Positions 1 to 8,484 of a stretch of DNA of 64,000 bases are shown here, piece by piece. The translations under genes were made by a program, and so were the position numbers. The notes beneath the pieces were generated by a model. The model did not search any database and was not told the DNA's origin. It was given only the letters and a program-made list of their open reading frames with translations. Within the stretch, counting starts at the first letter, position 1. Each line of letters begins with the position of its first letter. The stretch is taken from NCBI RefSeq assembly GCF_013386585.1, contig NZ_JACARO010000034.1:1-64000 (forward strand), read 5' to 3'. The stretch is from Pseudomonas sp. P7548 (GTDB taxonomy: Bacteria > Pseudomonadota > Gammaproteobacteria > Pseudomonadales > Pseudomonadaceae).

Positions 1-1268
1 ACCAGCAGCTGCTGGTTGGTGGTCACGCCCAGCAACAAGGTGTCTTCCACCGCCCGCAGCAGTTTGCGTCGCGCCTCTTCGCGGGTGCGGCCGTGGGCGA
101 TGATCTTGCCGAGCATGGCGTCGTAGAACGGGCTGATGCACTGGCCCTGGCTGACACCGTGATCAATACGGGCACCGGGGGCCGGCTCCCAGCGCAGCAC
201 CTCACCGGTTTGCGGCAGGAAACCCTGGGTCGGGTCTTCGGCGTACAGGCGCACTTCCATGGCATGGCCGTTCAGGGTCACCTCCTGCTGGGTCAGTGGC
301 AACGCGTGGCCGGCAGCGATCTGCAACTGCCAGCCCACCAGGTCGAGGCCGGTGATCAGCTCGGTGACCGGGTGCTCCACCTGCAGGCGGGTGTTCATCT
401 CCAGGAAGTAGAACTGGCCGCTGCGGTCGAGCATGAACTCCACGGTACCGGCGCCCACGTAGTTCACCGCGCGCCCGGCCTTGAGGGCGGCTTCACCCAT
501 GGCGTGGCGCAGTGGCGCGGTCATCACCGGGCAGGGCGCTTCCTCGATGACCTTCTGATGGCGACGCTGGACCGAGCAATCTCGCTCGCCAAGGTGGATC
601 AGGTTGCCATGGCTGTCACCGAACACCTGGATTTCCACATGGCGCGGCTCAATCAACGCCTGTTCGAGGATCAGCTCGTCGCTGCCAAACGCGTTCCGGG
701 CTTCGGAGCGCGCCGTGTGCAGGTTGTCCAGCAGGGCCTCGGCGCTGTGCACCAGGCGCATGCCACGCCCGCCGCCGCCGGCGCTGGCCTTGATCATCAG
801 CGGGTAGCCGATGCGCTCGGCCTCGTGTTGCAACGTGGCGTCGTCTTGGGCGCTGCCTTGGTAACCGGCGATGCACGGCACCCCGGCGTCGAGCATGGCG
901 AGTTTGGACAGGCGCTTGCTGCCCATCAGTTCGATCGCCTCGGCGCTGGGGCCGATAAAGGTCAGGCCGGCGTGCTGGCAGACGCGGGCGAATTCGGGGT
1001 TTTCCGAGAGGAAGCCGTAGCCCGGGTGGAGGGCGTCGGCGCCGGTGAGTGTGGCGGCGTTGAGGATGGCCTGAATGTTGAGGTAAGACTGTTGCACCGG
1101 GGCGGGGCCGATGCACACGGCTTCGTCGGCCATCTGCACGTGCGGGGCCTGGGCGTCGGCGTCGCTGTAGACGGCCACGGTGCGGTAGCCCAAGGCTTGG
1201 GCCGTGCGCTGGATGCGGCAGGCGATTTCGCCGCGGTTGGCGATGAGGATTTTGCTGAATGCGGGCAT
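1..1268 (-). CDS. atuF: Geranyl-CoA carboxylase, alpha (biotin carboxylase) subunit, 3' end cut by window edge
   Basis: Partial gene; about 422 N-terminal residues are inside the window and the biotin-carrier C-terminus lies beyond base 1. It begins MPAFSKILIANRGEIACRIQ, the classic start of a biotin carboxylase. The ATP-grasp glycine loop GGGGRGMR is near residue 165 and the EMNTRLQVEH block near residue 290. The enzyme carboxylates biotin with ATP and bicarbonate, and the AtuC beta subunit transfers the carboxyl to geranyl-CoA. LiuD-type methylcrotonyl-CoA carboxylase subunits look very similar. The AtuF call rests on position: last visible gene of an atuABCDE series. It is separated from atuE by a REP hairpin, so its expression may be lower or partly independent. 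The family is certain; substrate is inferred from context. Confidence 0.9.
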   Translation of the reverse strand, partial: MPAFSKILIANRGEIACRIQRTAQALGYRTVAVYSDADAQAPHVQMADEAVCIGPAPVQQSYLNIQAILNAATLTGADALHPGYGFLSENPEFARVCQHAGLTFIGPSAEAIELMGSKRLSKLAMLDAGVPCIAGYQGSAQDDATLQHEAERIGYPLMIKASAGGGGRGMRLVHSAEALLDNLHTARSEARNAFGSDELILEQALIEPRHVEIQVFGDSHGNLIHLGERDCSVQRRHQKVIEEAPCPVMTAPLRHAMGEAALKAGRAVNYVGAGTVEFMLDRSGQFYFLEMNTRLQVEHPVTELITGLDLVGWQLQIAAGHALPLTQQEVTLNGHAMEVRLYAEDPTQGFLPQTGEVLRWEPAPGARIDHGVSQGQCISPFYDAMLGKIIAHGRTREEARRKLLRAVEDTLLLGVTTNQQLL

Positions 1269-1310
1269 GGGGTTATCCCTTGGCTGGTGGGGTGTCGGGT
1301 CTGGCCTCAT

Positions 1311-1395
1311 CGCCGGCAAGCCGGCTCCTACAGTTCAAGGTGTTCACCTCTTTATCTGTGAACGCATTCAACTGTGGGAGCTGGCTTGCCGGCGA
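1311..1395. repeat. REP doublet between atuE and atuF
   Basis: Two inverted copies of a REP core: CGCCGGCAAGCCGGCTCCTACAG on the left and the near-complement CTGTGGGAGCTGGCTTGCCGGCG on the right, separated by about 40 bases. The whole unit can fold as a long hairpin inside the atu operon. It may stabilise the upstream mRNA or attenuate atuF. Confidence 0.85.
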
Positions 1396-1400
1396 AGGCG

Positions 1401-2162
1401 TCATTTGCACCACCTTGGCTTTCTCTTCTGCACAAACGCCTGTGTCCCCTCTATCCCTTCCTCACTCCTTACGGACTCGGCAAACCACTGCGCCCCGCGA
1501 TCCAGCACAGCCTCCAGCGGCTCCTCCACGCTGGCCAGCAACAAGGCTTTGGTCCGCGCATTCGCCCCCGGCGCACACTTGAGCACCTGGCCCAATACCT
1601 CATCCAGCCGCTCCGCCAACGCCTGTGGATCGTGCTCGGTAAAGTGCACGACACCCAGTCGCTCCGCCTCCACCCCATCAAACCGCGCCGCCGTCAGCGC
1701 CAGCCGGCGAGCCTGGGTCAAACCAATCCTCTTCACCACAAACGGTGCAATCTGCGCTGGCAGCAACCCAAGGCTGGTCTCCGGCAAGCCGAACTGCGCC
1801 TGGTGGTCGGCAAGCGCAATATCACTCACACAGGCCAAGCCAAAACCACCCCCCAGCACCGCGCCTTGCAGCACCACGATGACGACCTGCGGCACGGCTT
1901 CGGCCTCTTGCAGCAAGGTGCCGAACGCGCGGTTCAGCGCTTCCAGTTGATTGCCTGCAGTGACCAGGTCCTTCACATCCGCCCCGGCACAGAAATGCCC
2001 GCCGGCGCCGCTGATCACCACCGCCCGGGTCTCACCGTCCAGCTGCGCCAGCACGCTGCGCAGCTCGTTGACCATCTCCAGGCTCATCGCATTGCGGCAC
2101 TCAGGGCGGTTGAGGGTGATGTGCAGCACGCCGTTGTGAGGTTCGAGCAGCAGGGTGTTCAT
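1401..2162 (-). CDS. atuE: Isohexenylglutaconyl-CoA hydratase (enoyl-CoA hydratase family)
   Basis: 253-residue crotonase-fold protein. It should hydrate the isohexenylglutaconyl-CoA made by the AtuC/AtuF carboxylase in citronellol/geraniol catabolism. Visible motifs are the N-terminal LNRPECRNAM, the oxyanion-hole segment GGHFCAGADVKDL near residue 65, and GAVLGGGFGLACVSDIALA followed by FGLPETSLGLLPAQI around residues 100-135. The ATG at 2162 overlaps the atuD stop as ATGA, so translation is probably coupled. A longer open frame upstream, reaching 2438, lies inside atuD and is ignored. The family is clear; the specific substrate comes from the operon and from known AtuE enzymes. LiuC-type methylglutaconyl-CoA hydratase is the closest alternative. 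Confidence 0.88.
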   Translation of the reverse strand: MNTLLLEPHNGVLHITLNRPECRNAMSLEMVNELRSVLAQLDGETRAVVISGAGGHFCAGADVKDLVTAGNQLEALNRAFGTLLQEAEAVPQVVIVVLQGAVLGGGFGLACVSDIALADHQAQFGLPETSLGLLPAQIAPFVVKRIGLTQARRLALTAARFDGVEAERLGVVHFTEHDPQALAERLDEVLGQVLKCAPGANARTKALLLASVEEPLEAVLDRGAQWFAESVRSEEGIEGTQAFVQKRKPRWCK

Positions 2163-3316
2163 GATTTTTTCCCGGGCAGGGTGCCCATCAGTTTGCAGAT
2201 GATGCCCAGCATGATCTCGTCGGCCCCGCCGCCAATCGACACCAAACGCACATCGCGATACGCCCGTGCCACCGGGTTGTCCCACATGAAACCCATGCCG
2301 CCCCAGTATTGCAGGCAGCTGTCGCTGACTTCGCGGCCCAGGCGCCCGGCCTTGAGCTTGGCCATGGAGGCCAGGCGGGTCACGTCCTGGCCCTTGATGT
2401 ATTGCTCGGTGGCCTGATAGACCAAGGCGCGCAGGCATTCGATTTCGGTGGACAGTTCAGCCAGGCGAAAGTGGATGACCTGGTTGTCGATTAGCGCCTT
2501 GCCGAACGTTTGGCGTTCCTTGCAGTAGTCGATGGTGCTGTCGATGCAATACTCCAGGCCCTTGATCATATTGGCCGCGCCAAACAGGCGTTCTTCCTGG
2601 AACTGCAGCATCTGCATCATGAAGCCTGCGCCTTCGTGGCCGATGCGGTTGCGCTGCGGCACGCGCACGCCGTCGAAGAACACTTGGGCGGTCTCCGAGC
2701 TGTGCATGCCGAGCTTTTCCAGGGGCGGGCTGACGCTGATGCCGGGGGTGTTCATCGGCACCATGATCAAGGATTTGTTGATGTGCGGCTTGTCGTCGGA
2801 GGTGTTGGCCAGCAAGCAGATAAAGTCGGCGTTGGGGGAGTTGGTGATCCACATCTTGCTGCCGTTGATGACGTAGTCGTCGCCGTCTTTGCGCGCATGG
2901 GTCTTCAACCCGGCCACATCGGAACCGGCCCCGGTTTCCGACACGCCGATGCAACCTACCTGCTCGCCGCTGATGGCCGGGCGCAGGAACTCCTCGCGCA
3001 GTTCATCGGAACCGAAGCGGGCGAGGGCGGGGGTGCACATGTCGGTCTGCACGCCGATGGACATGGGGATGCCGCCGCAGCGCACGGTGCCGAACTCTTC
3101 AGCGGCGACGATCGAATAGCTGTAGTCCAGGCCCATGCCGCCGAATTGCTCCGGCTTGGAAATGCCCAGCAGGCCGAGTTCGCCGGCCTTGCGGAAGATG
3201 TCGTGGATGGGAAAGCGCCCGGCTTTTTCCCATTCGTCCACGTAGGGGTTGATCTCGCGGTCGACGAAGGCACGCACGGTGCGGCGCAGTTCCTGGTGTT
3301 CCTGGGTAAAGATCAT
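2159..3316 (-). CDS. atuD: Citronellyl-CoA dehydrogenase (acyl-CoA dehydrogenase family)
   Basis: 385-residue flavoprotein of the acyl-CoA dehydrogenase family, normal length for the family. It is expected to oxidise citronellyl-CoA to cis-geranyl-CoA, passing electrons to ETF. N-terminal helical, central beta (SETGAGSDVAGLKTHA, FAD/substrate region near residue 130) and C-terminal helical domains (ERQTFGKALIDNQ, YWGGMGFM, SIGGGADEIML) are all recognisable. It starts 13 bases after atuC and overlaps atuE by four bases, so it lies in the middle of a tightly packed operon. Assignment as AtuD rather than LiuA (isovaleryl-CoA dehydrogenase) rests on the neighbouring atuA and atuB genes. Confidence 0.9.
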   Translation of the reverse strand: MIFTQEHQELRRTVRAFVDREINPYVDEWEKAGRFPIHDIFRKAGELGLLGISKPEQFGGMGLDYSYSIVAAEEFGTVRCGGIPMSIGVQTDMCTPALARFGSDELREEFLRPAISGEQVGCIGVSETGAGSDVAGLKTHARKDGDDYVINGSKMWITNSPNADFICLLANTSDDKPHINKSLIMVPMNTPGISVSPPLEKLGMHSSETAQVFFDGVRVPQRNRIGHEGAGFMMQMLQFQEERLFGAANMIKGLEYCIDSTIDYCKERQTFGKALIDNQVIHFRLAELSTEIECLRALVYQATEQYIKGQDVTRLASMAKLKAGRLGREVSDSCLQYWGGMGFMWDNPVARAYRDVRLVSIGGGADEIMLGIICKLMGTLPGKKS

Positions 3317-3329
3317 TTTTATTGTTCTC

Positions 3330-4946
3330 CTAAAAACGCCCTACACCGAAGGTATTGGCGTGCAACTCACGCACCTCGGCCTCGTGGCAGATATCCAGCA
3401 AAAAACCGAGCAAGGTGCGGGTGTCCCGAGGGTCAATCAGCCCGTCATCCCACAGGTTCGCGCTGCCATACAGCGCAGTGGACTGGCTGTCGAGCTTCTG
3501 CGCGGTGACCTGCTCCAGCATGTCCAGCACCTTGGGGTCGGGCACCAGGCCGTCTTTCAGCTGCTTGGCCTCGGTGACGATGCGCAGCACCTTGCCCGCC
3601 TGCGCGCCACCCATCACCGCCGTGCGGCTGTTGGGCCAGGCGAAGATGAAGCGCGGGTCCAGGCCACGGCCACACATCGCGTAGTTGCCGGCGCCGTAGG
3701 AACCGCCAACCACCACCGTGAGTTTAGGCACCCGGGCGTTGGCCACCGCCTGGATCATCTTGGCGCCGTGCTTGATCACGCCTTGTTGCTCCGACTCGGT
3801 GCCCACCATGAAACCGGTGGTGTTGTGCAGGAACAGCAGCGGCGTGCGGCTCTGGTCGCACAGCTGGATAAACTGCGCGGCCTTGCTCGCGCCCTTGGGC
3901 GTGATGGGGCCGTTGTTGCCGATCACACCCACGGCGCGGCCCTGGATATGCAGATGGCCGCAGACGGTGTGGGCGTCGAACTCGCCCTTGAATTCGAGAA
4001 ACTGCGAACCGTCGGCCAGGCGCGCGAGGATTTCGCGCACGTCGTAGGGTTTTTTCGGGTCGTCCGGGATCAGGCCCAGCAGCTCTTCGATGGGGTACAA
4101 AGGCGCTGCATAGGTCTTTTGGGGCGTCAGTGGCAGGCGATCATTCCAGGGCAACAGGCCCACGATCTCCCGGGCGATACGCACGCCGTCCGCATCGTTT
4201 TCCGCCAGGTATTCGGCGGTGCCGGCGATTTGCGCGTGCATCTCGGCGCCGCCCAGTGCCTCATCCGTGGCCACTTCGCCGGTGGCGGCTTTAAGCAGCG
4301 GCGGCCCGGCGAGAAACAGCTTGGCCTTGCCGCGCACCACCACCACGTAATCCGACAGCCCCGGCTGATAGGCGCCGCCCGCCGTGGCCGAGCCGTGCAC
4401 CACGGTAATCTGCGGCAGGCCCATGGCCGACATGCGCGCCTGGTTGGCAAAACTGCGTGCGCCTTCGACAAAAATCTCGGCGGCGTAGTTGAGGTTGGCG
4501 CCGCCGCTTTCGGCGAGGGTCACCACCGGCAGTTGGTTTTCCATGGCGATCTGTTGCAGGCGCAGGGACTTTTTCAGGCCGGTGGGGGAAATGGTCCCGC
4601 CCTTGATTGCGCTGTTGTTGGCCACCACCAGCATGCGCACGCCGCTGACGTAGCCGATGCCGGCGATCAACCCGCCACCGGCGGCGCTGCCATCCTTGTC
4701 GTCGTGGAGTTTGTAGCCGGCCAGGCCTGCCAGTTCCAGAAAGGGTGCGCCGGGGTCCAGCAGCAAATTCAGGCGCTCGCGTGGCAACAGTTGGCCGCGC
4801 TTGTCGAACTTGGGCTTGGCCTCATCGGCCTTGGCCAACAGGTCTTGTTCCAGCTGACGCAGGTGGGTGAGGGCGGCGAGCATGGCCTCGCGGTTTTGGG
4901 CGAACTGGGCGCTGTGGCTGTCGATCAGGGATTCAATCACCGGCAT
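3330..4946 (-). CDS. atuC: Geranyl-CoA carboxylase, beta (carboxyltransferase) subunit
   Basis: 538-residue carboxyltransferase subunit, the usual size for MCC/GCC beta chains. The N-terminal half carries the acyl-CoA site (HGSATAGGAYQPGLSDYVV) and the C-terminal half the carboxybiotin site (GGSYGAGNYAMCGRGLDPRF). With AtuF it carboxylates geranyl-CoA at the gamma-methyl carbon to isohexenylglutaconyl-CoA. It begins three bases after the atuB stop. Sequence alone would also fit LiuB, the leucine-pathway paralogue; atuA, atuB and atuR upstream favour the terpene enzyme. The antisense strand is open for more than 4 kb here, a consequence of high GC and not a gene. Confidence 0.9.
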   Translation of the reverse strand: MPVIESLIDSHSAQFAQNREAMLAALTHLRQLEQDLLAKADEAKPKFDKRGQLLPRERLNLLLDPGAPFLELAGLAGYKLHDDKDGSAAGGGLIAGIGYVSGVRMLVVANNSAIKGGTISPTGLKKSLRLQQIAMENQLPVVTLAESGGANLNYAAEIFVEGARSFANQARMSAMGLPQITVVHGSATAGGAYQPGLSDYVVVVRGKAKLFLAGPPLLKAATGEVATDEALGGAEMHAQIAGTAEYLAENDADGVRIAREIVGLLPWNDRLPLTPQKTYAAPLYPIEELLGLIPDDPKKPYDVREILARLADGSQFLEFKGEFDAHTVCGHLHIQGRAVGVIGNNGPITPKGASKAAQFIQLCDQSRTPLLFLHNTTGFMVGTESEQQGVIKHGAKMIQAVANARVPKLTVVVGGSYGAGNYAMCGRGLDPRFIFAWPNSRTAVMGGAQAGKVLRIVTEAKQLKDGLVPDPKVLDMLEQVTAQKLDSQSTALYGSANLWDDGLIDPRDTRTLLGFLLDICHEAEVRELHANTFGVGRF

Positions 4947-4949
4947 GGT

Positions 4950-5822
4950 TTATTGCTCCGCCTTGAGTACATCCGGCAGGTACGCACGGTGGAAGCCATT
5001 GAACGGCTCGCTCGGTGGCTGCGCCTTGTGCAGCGGCCAGGCGCGGTTGCCCAGGCTGGCAGCGCCGTCGATGCGCAGGGTGCTGCCACTGATGAAGGCG
5101 GCGGCGGGGCTGAGCAGGAACACAATGGCCGCGCTGACTTCCGACTCAGTGCCGATACGCTTGAGCGGCACGTGCTCCCGCAATGTCGGGATCACGGACT
5201 TGAACGCGCCTTCGTAGGTGTCCATGCCGCTGGAAGCAATCCAGCCCGGCGCCACGGCGTTGACCCGCACCCCGGCATAACCCCACTCGAAGGCGGCGGT
5301 CTTGGTGAAGTTGTCCATGCCCGAACGTGCCGCGCCCGAGTGGCCCATGCCGGGCATGCCGCCCCACATGTCGGCGAGCATGTTGACGATGGCGCCGCCG
5401 TGTTTGCTCATCGACTGGTTGAACACCTCGCGCGCCATCAGGAAGCCGCCCACCAGGTTGGTGCGCAGCACGGTTTCAAAGCCCTTCTGGTTGATCGAGG
5501 CGAGCGGCGACGGGTACTGGCCACCCGCGTTATTCACCAGACCGTGGATCGGGCCATGCTCGTGCAGGACCTGGCTGACCAGCGCCTTCACGGCGTCTTC
5601 GTCGCGAATGTCGCACGCCAGCCAATGGGCCGTGCCGCCGTCTTCGCTGATTTCGGCGGCCACCTGCTGCAGCTTCTCGGGCTTGCGTCCCACCAGCATC
5701 ACCGTGGCGCCGAGTGCCGCCAGTTCATGGGCGGTGCAGCGGCCAATGCCACTGCCGCCCCCGGTGACTATCACGGTTTGCCCCTGGAACAGGTCGGCTT
5801 TGAAGATCGAGTCGAAGGCCAC
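4950..5822 (-). CDS. atuB: SDR-family oxidoreductase AtuB with non-canonical active site
   Basis: 290-residue Rossmann-fold protein. The cofactor loop VTGGGSGIG is near residue 20 and NNAGG near residue 95. The GTG start at 5822 is preceded by AAAGGA, 12 bases after the atuA stop. AtuB proteins are usually proposed to oxidise citronellol or citronellal. In this protein the stretch aligning with the SDR YxxxK motif reads HSGAARSGM: Tyr is replaced by Ser and Lys by Arg, and the usual catalytic Ser region reads NMLADM. That layout recalls peroxisomal 2,4-dienoyl-CoA reductases more than alcohol dehydrogenases. The role in terpene breakdown follows from the operon; the exact reaction is uncertain. 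Confidence 0.85.
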   Translation of the reverse strand: MAFDSIFKADLFQGQTVIVTGGGSGIGRCTAHELAALGATVMLVGRKPEKLQQVAAEISEDGGTAHWLACDIRDEDAVKALVSQVLHEHGPIHGLVNNAGGQYPSPLASINQKGFETVLRTNLVGGFLMAREVFNQSMSKHGGAIVNMLADMWGGMPGMGHSGAARSGMDNFTKTAAFEWGYAGVRVNAVAPGWIASSGMDTYEGAFKSVIPTLREHVPLKRIGTESEVSAAIVFLLSPAAAFISGSTLRIDGAASLGNRAWPLHKAQPPSEPFNGFHRAYLPDVLKAEQ

Positions 5823-5834
5823 GGTGACGGTCCT

Positions 5835-7613
5835 TTAGCGGAGTTGATCGGCGATGTGTTGCGGCACGGCGATGGGAATTTCCAGCAGCTGCTGGGCGAA
5901 GGCCTTGCCCTGGGGGTCGATGCGCAGGCTGGCGATACCGCCGCCGCCCAAGGCGTTTTCCAGCAGGAAGTTGAGGCTGTGGCTGCCGGGCAAATACCAG
6001 CGTTCGACGCGGCCCTGCACAGGGTCGAGCACGTGGCCCATCCAGTCGACGATCACTTCCGGGGTCAGCGCCTCGGCGATCCACGGCAGGTAGTCGGGGT
6101 GGCGGGCGATCACGCCGATGTTGCTGTGGTTGCCCTTGTCGCCGGAACGCGCCACCGCCAGTTTCACCAGCGGCACGCTGGCGTCGGCGGCGCCTTGGGG
6201 TTTGGGCGGATCAACCGGTGCGGCGAGCGGAGCGAGGGCGGTGTCGGCAGGCAATACGCAAAGGTGGCGCGCACCTTGGAACTCGACCACGGGCTCGCAG
6301 TGGGTTTTGTCGATCAAGAAGGAAAACAGCCGAATCAGCGGGTACACCGTTGGCCGCCCGCCGACGATGCCCGTCAGCCCTGGCGCCATGCCGGTGGCCG
6401 CCTGGGCGATCTCGCGGGCGAACAGCACCAGCGCCTGCTTGTTCGGGTGACGCACCGCCAGTTTCACCACCACCTCGCGGCAGTCGCGGCGCAAGGCGTG
6501 GGCGCCGTAGGTGGCTTCACTGCCGAGCAGTTCGATATTCACTTCGGTGTAGGGCGCCCAGCCGCGCTGGCTGAACAGCTCCGAGGTCTTGTTGATGATC
6601 GCTTGGCTGATGCGCTCGGCCTTGGCCACGGCGTCGATCCCCGCCAGCAGGCAACTGGCGGTGCAGCGAAAACCATCCGGGTAAGTGGCGCTGACCTTGT
6701 AGTGAGCGGTGGGCGGCGAGCCCTTGGCGCCGTGCACGCGCACGCAATCGAGGCCGTGTTGCTGCAACTGGACCTGGCTGAAATCGCAGATCACGTCGGG
6801 CAGCAAATACGCACGCGGGTCGCCGATTTCATACAGCAGCTGCTCGGCCACACTCAATTCGCTGATCAGCCCGCCCGTGCCGTCGGCTTTGTTCACTGTG
6901 AACGTTCCGTCGGCGCTGACCTCGACGATGGGAAAACCGATGTGCTCGTAGTCGGGGACGTCGCGCCAATCGGTGAAATTGCCACCGGTGCACTGGGCGC
7001 CACATTCGATGATATGCCCGGCCAGCGCGGCGTGGGCGAGGCGGTCGTAGTCTTGCCAGGACCAGTTGAATTCATGCACCAGCGCTGCGCTGACCACGGC
7101 GCTGTCCACCACGCGGCCGGTGATCACGATGTCAGCGCCCAGTTCAAGCGCCTGGGCGATGCCGGGGGCGCCGAGGTAGGCGTTGGCCGAGACGCACATG
7201 GGTGGCAACGGCGCGCCGTTGAACATGTCGTGGATGCCGTGCAGGTGCTTGAGTTGGGGGTGCAGGTCGTCGCCCAGCAGCACGGCGATTTTCAGCGGGA
7301 CTTGCGCCTTGTCGCAGGCAGCCTGGAGGGCGGCGGCGCATGCCTGGGGGTGAATGCCGCCCGCGTTGCTGATGACGCGAATGCCCTGGCGCTGGATATC
7401 GGCCAGCAGCGGTGTGAGCACCTCGACAAAGTCCGTGGCGTAGCCGGCCTGGGGATCTTTCATCCGGGCGCCGGCGAGGATCGACATCGTGACTTCCGCC
7501 AAGTAGTCGAACACCAGGTAATCCAGCGCGCCGCCGTGTACCAATTGGGCGGCGGCGGTGCAGGTGTCACCCCAGAACGCGCTGGCGCAGCCGATACGAA
7601 CCGTCTTGCTCAT
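5835..7613 (-). CDS. atuA: Acyclic terpene utilization protein AtuA (DUF1446)
   Basis: 592 residues, first gene of the operon. The N-terminal two-thirds is the AtuA/DUF1446 domain (start [17 protein letters not shown]; glycine-rich [14 protein letters not shown] near residue 85). The last about 110 residues form the separate AtuA C-terminal domain ([19 protein letters not shown], then [15 protein letters not shown]). Its biochemical activity is not established to my knowledge, but it is a hallmark of terpene (citronellol/geraniol) catabolism clusters. No signal peptide or membrane segment is visible, so it is cytoplasmic. The ATG at 7613 is followed upstream by the twin operator region shared with atuR. 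Identity is secure; function is unknown. Confidence 0.92.
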   Translation of the reverse strand: MSKTVRIGCASAFWGDTCTAAAQLVHGGALDYLVFDYLAEVTMSILAGARMKDPQAGYATDFVEVLTPLLADIQRQGIRVISNAGGIHPQACAAALQAACDKAQVPLKIAVLLGDDLHPQLKHLHGIHDMFNGAPLPPMCVSANAYLGAPGIAQALELGADIVITGRVVDSAVVSAALVHEFNWSWQDYDRLAHAALAGHIIECGAQCTGGNFTDWRDVPDYEHIGFPIVEVSADGTFTVNKADGTGGLISELSVAEQLLYEIGDPRAYLLPDVICDFSQVQLQQHGLDCVRVHGAKGSPPTAHYKVSATYPDGFRCTASCLLAGIDAVAKAERISQAIINKTSELFSQRGWAPYTEVNIELLGSEATYGAHALRRDCREVVVKLAVRHPNKQALVLFAREIAQAATGMAPGLTGIVGGRPTVYPLIRLFSFLIDKTHCEPVVEFQGARHLCVLPADTALAPLAAPVDPPKPQGAADASVPLVKLAVARSGDKGNHSNIGVIARHPDYLPWIAEALTPEVIVDWMGHVLDPVQGRVERWYLPGSHSLNFLLENALGGGGIASLRIDPQGKAFAQQLLEIPIAVPQHIADQLR

Positions 7614-7648
7614 GAGAAGTCCTTCTCCAGAGGGCTGGCGTCGAGACT

Positions 7649-7666
7649 ACCAAGCAAGCGCTTGGT
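7649..7666. promoter_or_regulatory. Probable AtuR operator 1
   Basis: ACCAAGCAAGCGCTTGGT, centred on the perfect palindrome CAAGCGCTTG (7655-7664), lies 36-53 bases upstream of the atuA start. It is almost the exact reverse complement of operator 2, 40 bases away. AtuR of P. aeruginosa is known to bind two inverted repeats in the atuR-atuA gap, so the match in position and number is strong. Confidence 0.8.
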
Positions 7667-7692
7667 TTGTAAACTCTCGACACAAGTTTTGA

Positions 7693-7710
7693 CCCAAGCG
7701 CTTGCTTGGT
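7693..7710. promoter_or_regulatory. Probable AtuR operator 2
   Basis: CCCAAGCGCTTGCTTGGT contains the same core CAAGCGCTTG (7695-7704), exactly 40 bases (four helical turns) from the first core. The flanking half-site lies on the opposite side compared with operator 1. Same-face spacing suggests two TetR dimers controlling the divergent atuA and atuR promoters together. Confidence 0.8.
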
Positions 7711-7767
7711 TGGCGACCACGGCCTAAATTGCCGGCCAAGACGTCAGTAGCAGTGAAGGAGAGAGAC

Positions 7768-8391
7768 ATGGATGAGCACAAAGCCCTGCGGGTGATGCGC
7801 ACCATGGTCGACGAAGGCCGTTTGACCGACCCTGACAGTGCGCGGGGCAAGTTGCTGCAAACCGCGGCCCACTTGTTTCGCAACAAGGGCTTCGAGCGCA
7901 CCACGGTGCGCGACCTGGCCAGTGCGGTGGGCATTCAGTCCGGCAGCATCTTTCATCACTTCAAGAGCAAGGACGAGATCCTGCGGGCGGTGATGGAAGA
8001 AACCATCCACTACAACACCGCGATGATGCGTGCCTCGCTGGAAGAGGCGAAAGACGTGCGCGAGCGCGTGCTGGCGCTGATTCGCTGCGAATTGCAGTCG
8101 ATCATGGGCGGCAGCGGCGAGGCCATGGCGGTGCTGGTGTACGAGTGGCGCTCGTTGTCGGCCGAGGGCCAGGCGCAGGTGCTGGCATTGCGGGATGTGT
8201 ACGAAGAGCTGTGGCTGCAGGTGCTGGGCGAAGCCAAGGCGGCGGGCTATATCAAGGGCGATGTATTTATTACCCGACGCTTCCTGACCGGCGCCCTGTC
8301 CTGGACCACCACCTGGTTCCGCGCCCAAGGCAGCCTGACGCTCGAGGAGTTGGCCGAAGAAGCCCTGTTGCTGGTTCTGAAAGCCGACTGA
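7768..8391 (+). CDS. atuR: TetR-family repressor of the atu operon
   Basis: 207-residue TetR-type regulator. The N-terminal helix-turn-helix spans about residues 30-75 (TVRDLASAVGIQSGSIFHHFKSKDEIL); the rest is the helical ligand/dimer domain. The ATG at 7768 has AAGGAGA upstream and was preferred to an in-frame ATG at 7702 that lies within operator 2. Divergent transcription from atuA across two palindromes fits the described role of AtuR: repression lifted by acyclic terpene intermediates, probably CoA esters. It should repress both itself and atuABCDEF. Helix 3 of the HTH is intact. Confidence 0.9.
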   Translation: MDEHKALRVMRTMVDEGRLTDPDSARGKLLQTAAHLFRNKGFERTTVRDLASAVGIQSGSIFHHFKSKDEILRAVMEETIHYNTAMMRASLEEAKDVRERVLALIRCELQSIMGGSGEAMAVLVYEWRSLSAEGQAQVLALRDVYEELWLQVLGEAKAAGYIKGDVFITRRFLTGALSWTTTWFRAQGSLTLEELAEEALLLVLKAD

Positions 8392-8484
8392 CGCGCAAGC
8401 TATTAATTTGGCGGTGGAAAGTTGTCTCGCCTGACAAAAACGCCTAGCTTATCGCCATCAATGTGTTGAACGGTGTGTGCCTCG

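Noticed and set aside
3249..7727. 1,492-codon open frame on the plus strand opposite atuC, atuB and atuA
   Set aside because: It is the antisense shadow of three well-supported genes; the peptide is His/Gly/Ala-rich low-complexity typical of reversed high-GC coding DNA, and no ribosome site or family pattern is seen.
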